From the NCBI GenBank assembly GCA_032229885.1, contig JAVYAJ010000430.1:1-18590 (forward strand): a stretch of 18,590 nucleotides of DNA. Direction: 5' to 3'. Positions 14,231-18,590 of the stretch are shown one piece after another (the stretch's first letter is position 1; the number at the start of each line of letters is the position of its first letter). The DNA is from Anammoximicrobium sp032229885. GTDB taxonomy: Bacteria > Planctomycetota > Planctomycetia > Pirellulales > Pirellulaceae. The notes under the pieces were generated by a model. It did no database searches. It saw only the letters and a program-made list of their open reading frames with translations, and was not told where the DNA came from. Made by a program: the position numbers and the translations under genes.

Positions 14231-17200
14231 ATGTACTGGAGCTTGCCGCTCGTTCCTCGCGTCACACGGTCCCGCCGTCGCCAAGCTCGGGCACGGCGGC
14301 GACGAAGGCTGATGTTCGAGCCGTTGGAAGGCCGCCGCCTGTTGGCCGCGTTCACCGAAGTCGGACAGACGCTTCGGATCGATCTGAACACCGCGTCGGA
14401 GACCGTCGGCATCGTCTCGACGGGCGCCGCCTATAAACTGACGCTCGGCGCCGGCGGCACTTGGTCCGGCGTGAATTCGGGCAACGTCACTGGCAACGGT
14501 GGCGGCACGCTGACCGCGACGGCCGCGGCGTTCACGACGGTCGAGATCACCGATTCAGCGGACGGCTGCGCGGTGACGTTCAATGCCAGCGGCGGAAACG
14601 CCTATGCCGCGGATTTTGTCGTCGCACTCGACCAGCCCACGGCCGGGCCGGTCACCGTAGCGGGCGTCTCGAATTTTGGAAGCAAGAGCCTTTCGGTCAC
14701 CGCCGACAACATCAACATTCAAGCTAACGTCACCGCCAACGGCGGGATGACGTTGCAGCCCGCGTCGTCCGGGCGAACGATCGGCCTGAACGATCCGCTG
14801 GGTGATTTCAATTTTTCCGCGGCCGAGTTGGGCCGTCTGGCTTCCAGCGCCAACGTCGTCATCGGCGCCGCTGGCGGGACGGGCGCGATCTATGTCGGCG
14901 GCTCGGGCGCGATCAATCTGTCCGGCAAGTCGTTCGACCTGACGCTGCGGGGCGGGGAGGCGAAGTTTTCCGATCAATTGCAGATTTCCGCGAGCAAGAC
15001 TTTGCGGCTCAACACAGGCGCGATCACCAGCGCGCCGGGAGGCGGCGTCGACGTTCGTGCGGGGACGCTGTGGCTGGATGCCCAGGGCGCCGTCGGCGCG
15101 TCCGGCGAACCTTTGACCACGGCGCTGACGAACCTGCGCGGCACGGTGAACGGCGACCTGTTCATCCGCGAGAGCGACGGTGGGACAAACCTGGCGATTG
15201 TCAGCGGCCCGTTGAGCGCCGGCGCGAACACCATTCACCTGGCCGGAGGCAGATTCAGGTTGAGTGCGGCCGATCTGATCGACGACACTTCGCGACTCGA
15301 GATCAGCAACGGCGCGATCTTCGACATGTTTCTTACAAGTGGCGACCGCGTGGCGGGCGTGACGCTGATCGATGGCGCGATCGAGGGCACCGGGACGCTC
15401 GCCAGCGACACGCCGTTCGAGATTCGCAGCGGGACGATCGCGGCGTCGTTGGGCGGCACAGGGGGCTTGCACAAGACGACGGCCAGTACGGTGACATTGA
15501 CGCGGTCCAATTCGTATACCGGGCCGACGGTGATTAGCGAGGGCGTCTTGGAGATCACCCAGGACGCCCAGCTCGGCGCGATTTCCAATGACTTGGTGAT
15601 CGAAGAAGGCACGCTGCGGGTCAAGCAATCGCTTACTTTGGCGCCGAGTCGGACCGTTCACATCGGCAGCCAATCGGGACCCGGTACGGGAACGATCGAC
15701 GTCTCCAGCGGGGTCGAGTTGACCTTCAACGGCCAGATCTCCGACCGCGCGGCGTGGCCAGCGCGGCTGCGAAAGACGGGGCTGGGCCAGTTGACGCTGG
15801 GCGGGACAAACACTTTCAGCGGCGGTGCGCAGATCGAAGCGGGAGAGCTTGGCGTCAAAACCGACCGAGGGTTGGGCATCGCCCCGGCTGCGCCGACTGC
15901 TGGACATATTGAGCTGCGAGGCACACTCCGCGCTCGAGAAACCTTCGTGCTCAACGCCAATCGAGGGATCGCCTTGGGCGATCCCAGCGGATCCGGAAGC
16001 GGCGCGATCGCGGTAGATGGGAATCGCACGCTCACGTACAACGGTGTGATCGACGACAATGGCAGCGGCGCCGACAGCCTGATCAAGCGTCGCGCGGGGA
16101 CGCTGATCTTGGCAGGCGAAAACACGTACACCGGCGGAACGATGTTCGATGACGACACCAACCAGTTCAATGCCGGCGTCATTGAAATCCGGCACCCTCG
16201 CGCGCTGGGCAGCGCGGGACTCATTCAATACCTGGACGATGCCACGCTGAAATATGGGGCCGGAATCACCGAAGATCTGTCGAGCCGCCTCGTCACGGGA
16301 CCGCCAACGGTCCGCTCGATGATCGACACCAACGGAAACGATGTCGAGTTCGCTACGCCGCTGGGCGGGCACGGACGTCTGGAGAAGTGGGGACCGGGCA
16401 AGCTGAGCTTGACAACTCCGGACACGAACGAGTTGCACGTCCTGTTCGTGTACGGCGGCGAGCTGGCCGTGCTCACCGGCGCCCTGCGACTGACGGGTGC
16501 GGCCATAGACAAGTACGGGCCGGGACAGGAGTACGGGCCAGCGAGCTTGTTTGTCCAGCGCGCGACGCTCACCATCGGCGACGGCGCCAACGTGACAACC
16601 GCGGATTCCATGCTGGTGGGGTATCAAATCGGCGACACGGGAAAGCTGGAGATTACCAGCGGCGAATTGAACGTAGGCAATGATCTGGCGATCGGCGGCG
16701 GTGTGAATGCGACCATCGGGTTGAACGGCGCCGCGACCCAAGTGAACGTGGGACGCGACTTCATTGCGGGCTTCAACGCTGGCGGCCCGACGATCAACAT
16801 CAACACGCGGGTTCACGTGGGACAGGACTTCGTGGCCGGCGTGGATGGGGGCAAGCCCACCGTCAATTTCACGGGCGCGGATGCGCAAGCCACGATCGCC
16901 CGCGACTTGATTGTTGGCAAGAATGGCGGCAGCCCTACGATCAATGTCAACGACGGCACAGTGGACGTTTCACAGGGACAGCTACAACATTTGGAAAAGG
17001 GAGATGGGGTCGTCAACCTGACGGGCGGGGTCTTGACGGCCGCGGCGATTGTCCACCGGAGCGCCAACGATTCCACGGGCGCTGGCGATAGCCTGACGAT
17101 CAACCTCGACGCGGGCGGCACGCTGGTTACGGATCGCATGGTCCTGCATCGAACCGGCCCCGGAACGCAATCGTGGAAGCATTCGCTGATTCTGCGATTC

Positions 17201-18590
17201 GATGGCGGATTGCTCAAACCCAAATCGGATGGCGCAATCCTATTGGACGAGATCCAGCTCGAGCCGGGGGCTGGCGGCGTTCTGGTCTGGAACGGCGAAG
17301 TCCAGGCCGGCGGGGCGATCGTCGATACCCAGGGTTTCGATGCCTTCATCCGACGGCCGTTGATCCACGATCCGACGCTCGGCGTCCAACGCGATGGCGG
17401 AGTGTTGAAACAAGGCGACGGCGCGCTGACGTTGACCGCGGACAATATCTTTACCGGCCCAGTTATCATCGACAAGGGGACGCTGACGCTGGTGAATCCC
17501 GCGTCGAACAATACCGTTTCCAAAGCGAGCCTGGTCGATGTCCGATTCGGAAACTTTTTCGACGTGACGGGTTTGGGCGACCAGCCGCTGAGCGGCGCGA
17601 TGGTCGTGGCTGCTGGCCAGACGCTCAAAGGAACCGGCACGGTAATCGGCAAGCTGGTCGGGGGGCCCGGTTCGACCGTGATTCCGGGCGGCGCGCACGT
17701 TACCAGTGGCAGCAGCCCCGGGATCCTGATTCAGAACGGCGATTTTACGATGCGATCCGATTCGTCGTTGGCGATCGCCATCGGAGGGAACACTCCCGGG
17801 AACGAGATCACGAATCACAGCCAAATGGACGTCACGGGCGAGGTCCGCCTGGAAAATGCGACGCTGGACGTCCGGTCTTTCAACGGCTACGTGCCGCAGT
17901 TGACGGATCGCTACGTAATCATCAAGAACGATGGCGATGATCCGGTAACCGGCACGTTCTTGGGACTGCCCGAAGGTGCGTCGTTGCCGAATTTCCTCGA
18001 CTCCGGCCTGGACGCTACGATTACCTACCGCGGAGAGGACGGCAATGATGTCGTGATCTTCTTTCAGCTCGAGCCTGAAATCCACCTCGAAAAGCGCACC
18101 AACGGCGTCGATGCGGACGCTGCGCCCGGCCCATGGATCCCGGTAGGCAGTCCGGTGACGTGGACGTACACGGTGACCAACCCGGGCCACACGCCGCTGA
18201 TGAACGTGACGCTCAGTGACGATCGGGGAGTGTTGCCCACAGGCCCGTCCGGCGACACGCACAACGATGGGGTGCTCGACCCCGACGAGACCTGGGTGTA
18301 TACCGCCTCGGGCATCGCCACGGCCGGTCAGTACGCAAACATTGGCAGCGTATCCGCCCGCGACGCATTGAACCAATCCGTCACTGATACCGATCCGAGC
18401 CACTACTTCGGTTATACGCCGACGGGGATCGAGATCGAAAAGCACACCAACGACGAGGACGCGGACGCCGAGCGTGGGCCGCTGATCGCGGTAGGCGCTC
18501 CGGTGACGTGGACGTACACGGTGCGCAACCTGGGCAACACGCCATTGACGCACGTGGAGGTCGAGGACGACCGAGGAGTGTTGCTCACAG
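14231..18590 (+). CDS. Giant LEPR-type surface protein with autotransporter-like beta-strand repeats (3' end outside window)
   Basis: The frame is open for 1453 codons and runs off the right edge. An arginine-rich stretch (residues 10-26) precedes LMFEPLEGRRLLA (27-39), a variant of the planctomycete LEPR-XLL N-terminal signal. It is followed by a long Gly/Thr/Asn-rich beta-helix-like region. Five autotransporter-associated beta-strand (PATR-type) motifs begin at residues 413, 513, 617, 717 (divergent) and 1059; each has the form L-x-K-x-G-x-G-x-L-x-L...T-G-x-T-x-I...G-x-L. Between the last two is a T5SS/PEP-CTERM-like repeat block (about 773-907). From 1283 come DUF11/DUF7507-like repeats. 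No beta-barrel, dockerin or PEP-CTERM tail is visible before the edge. The likely role is an exported adhesin or surface-layer protein. AGGAGAG lies 8 bp before the ATG; codon 28 is a less likely start because it removes the basic stretch. Confidence 0.9.
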   Translation, partial: MYWSLPLVPRVTRSRRRQARARRRRRLMFEPLEGRRLLAAFTEVGQTLRIDLNTASETVGIVSTGAAYKLTLGAGGTWSGVNSGNVTGNGGGTLTATAAAFTTVEITDSADGCAVTFNASGGNAYAADFVVALDQPTAGPVTVAGVSNFGSKSLSVTADNINIQANVTANGGMTLQPASSGRTIGLNDPLGDFNFSAAELGRLASSANVVIGAAGGTGAIYVGGSGAINLSGKSFDLTLRGGEAKFSDQLQISASKTLRLNTGAITSAPGGGVDVRAGTLWLDAQGAVGASGEPLTTALTNLRGTVNGDLFIRESDGGTNLAIVSGPLSAGANTIHLAGGRFRLSAADLIDDTSRLEISNGAIFDMFLTSGDRVAGVTLIDGAIEGTGTLASDTPFEIRSGTIAASLGGTGGLHKTTASTVTLTRSNSYTGPTVISEGVLEITQDAQLGAISNDLVIEEGTLRVKQSLTLAPSRTVHIGSQSGPGTGTIDVSSGVELTFNGQISDRAAWPARLRKTGLGQLTLGGTNTFSGGAQIEAGELGVKTDRGLGIAPAAPTAGHIELRGTLRARETFVLNANRGIALGDPSGSGSGAIAVDGNRTLTYNGVIDDNGSGADSLIKRRAGTLILAGENTYTGGTMFDDDTNQFNAGVIEIRHPRALGSAGLIQYLDDATLKYGAGITEDLSSRLVTGPPTVRSMIDTNGNDVEFATPLGGHGRLEKWGPGKLSLTTPDTNELHVLFVYGGELAVLTGALRLTGAAIDKYGPGQEYGPASLFVQRATLTIGDGANVTTADSMLVGYQIGDTGKLEITSGELNVGNDLAIGGGVNATIGLNGAATQVNVGRDFIAGFNAGGPTININTRVHVGQDFVAGVDGGKPTVNFTGADAQATIARDLIVGKNGGSPTINVNDGTVDVSQGQLQHLEKGDGVVNLTGGVLTAAAIVHRSANDSTGAGDSLTINLDAGGTLVTDRMVLHRTGPGTQSWKHSLILRFDGGLLKPKSDGAILLDEIQLEPGAGGVLVWNGEVQAGGAIVDTQGFDAFIRRPLIHDPTLGVQRDGGVLKQGDGALTLTADNIFTGPVIIDKGTLTLVNPASNNTVSKASLVDVRFGNFFDVTGLGDQPLSGAMVVAAGQTLKGTGTVIGKLVGGPGSTVIPGGAHVTSGSSPGILIQNGDFTMRSDSSLAIAIGGNTPGNEITNHSQMDVTGEVRLENATLDVRSFNGYVPQLTDRYVIIKNDGDDPVTGTFLGLPEGASLPNFLDSGLDATITYRGEDGNDVVIFFQLEPEIHLEKRTNGVDADAAPGPWIPVGSPVTWTYTVTNPGHTPLMNVTLSDDRGVLPTGPSGDTHNDGVLDPDETWVYTASGIATAGQYANIGSVSARDALNQSVTDTDPSHYFGYTPTGIEIEKHTNDEDADAERGPLIAVGAPVTWTYTVRNLGNTPLTHVEVEDDRGVLLT
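15467..16471 (+). repeat. Four PATR-type beta-strand repeats at about 100-residue spacing
   Basis: Motif copies lie at 15467-15556, 15767-15856, 16079-16189 and 16379-16471. Starts are 300, 312 and 300 bp apart. The first three keep the L-x-K-x-x-x-G/T-x-L-x-L and N-x-Y/F-x-G core. The third has a short insertion, and the fourth (L-E-K-W-G-P-G-K-L-S-L) has lost the N-x-Y-x-G part. A fifth copy stands apart at 17405-17491. Confidence 0.75.
16547..16951 (+). repeat. T5SS/PEP-CTERM-like repeat block with three tandem short units
   Basis: Residues 773-837 read like the T5SS/PEP-CTERM-associated repeat: L-x-I-G-D-G-A-N-V followed by V-G-Y-x-x-G-D-T-G-K-L-E-I-T-S-G-E-L-N-V. They are followed by three tandem units of 21-27 residues in which a V/I-(G/A)-R/Q-D-F/L-I/V-x-G core is followed by G-G-x-P-T-I/V-N. 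The three cores lie in 16742-16804, 16811-16870 and 16871-16951. Confidence 0.65.
18077..18590 (+). repeat. DUF11/DUF7507-like extracellular repeats, second copy cut by window end
   Basis: Two copies begin at 18077 and 18425, a period of 348 bp (116 residues). Each has (I)-x-(L/I)-E-K-x-T-N, then P-V-T-W-T-Y-T-V and D-D-R-G-V-L. The 24 bases beginning at 18152 recur identically at 18500. The first copy includes D-P-D-E-T-W-V-Y, typical of this repeat family. The high similarity suggests recent duplication, and more copies probably follow beyond the edge. Confidence 0.8.

Noticed and set aside
11928..14312. A 794-codon plus-strand open frame covering the BBP7-type gene and the following gap.
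   Set aside because: The opposite strand encodes a recognisable outer-membrane protein with signal peptide and terminal aromatic residue. The plus frame has no domain and just happens to lack stops.
14555..16888. A 777-codon open frame on the minus strand, opposite the LEPR surface protein.
   Set aside because: It is fully antisense to a gene with clear motifs and a good ribosome-binding site. Its composition is rich in Arg, Ala, Asp and Val without a domain, as expected for the complementary frame of GC-rich coding DNA.

Overview
The window looks like chromosomal DNA of a high-GC planctomycete, most likely near the Pirellulales. Two proteins point there. One is a BBP7-type outer-membrane beta-barrel protein (12012-13223, minus). 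The other is a very long surface protein that starts with an arginine-rich stretch and a LEPR-XLL-like signal (14231 to the right edge, plus). The sulfotransferase, secreted esterase and ceramidase-like hydrolase are also common planctomycete cargo. No tRNA, rRNA, CRISPR array, transposase or phage gene was seen.

Layout from left to right: (1) 1-375 is gene-free DNA with two ~90% identical 87-bp direct repeats and GGCCTTCGGCC units. (2) 376-1699 holds a 34-codon threonine-rich ORF, a strong intrinsic terminator and then asd (aspartate-semialdehyde dehydrogenase). A sequence inside the small ORF can pair with the terminator's 5' arm, so this has the layout of a threonine transcription attenuator. 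(3) Minus-strand genes follow, widely spaced and probably transcribed separately: rdgB (2046-2687), a secreted two-domain alpha/beta hydrolase (2882-4918), a sulfotransferase (5264-6130) and a ceramidase-like secreted hydrolase (6881-8413). (4) A lipoprotein with an alanine/proline-rich tail (8828-10009, plus) has a good promoter that ends right at its ATG. (5) A DinB-like protein (10530-11132, plus) faces a cyclic-nucleotide-binding domain protein (11193-11636, minus). (6) The BBP7-type protein and the LEPR surface protein diverge from a gene-free region of about 1 kb.

Most genes stand alone with gaps of 200-1000 bp, so there is little operon logic. A common theme is the cell envelope: four or five products carry export signals, two are large surface or outer-membrane proteins, and the sulfotransferase could modify a glycan. 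asd and rdgB are housekeeping genes (aspartate-family amino acids and diaminopimelate; nucleotide-pool cleaning).

The most novel candidate is the putative threonine attenuator ahead of asd. The surface protein is remarkable for mixing five autotransporter-type beta-strand repeats, a T5SS/PEP-CTERM-like repeat block and DUF11/DUF7507-like repeats behind a planctomycete N-terminal signal. It is cut off by the window's end.
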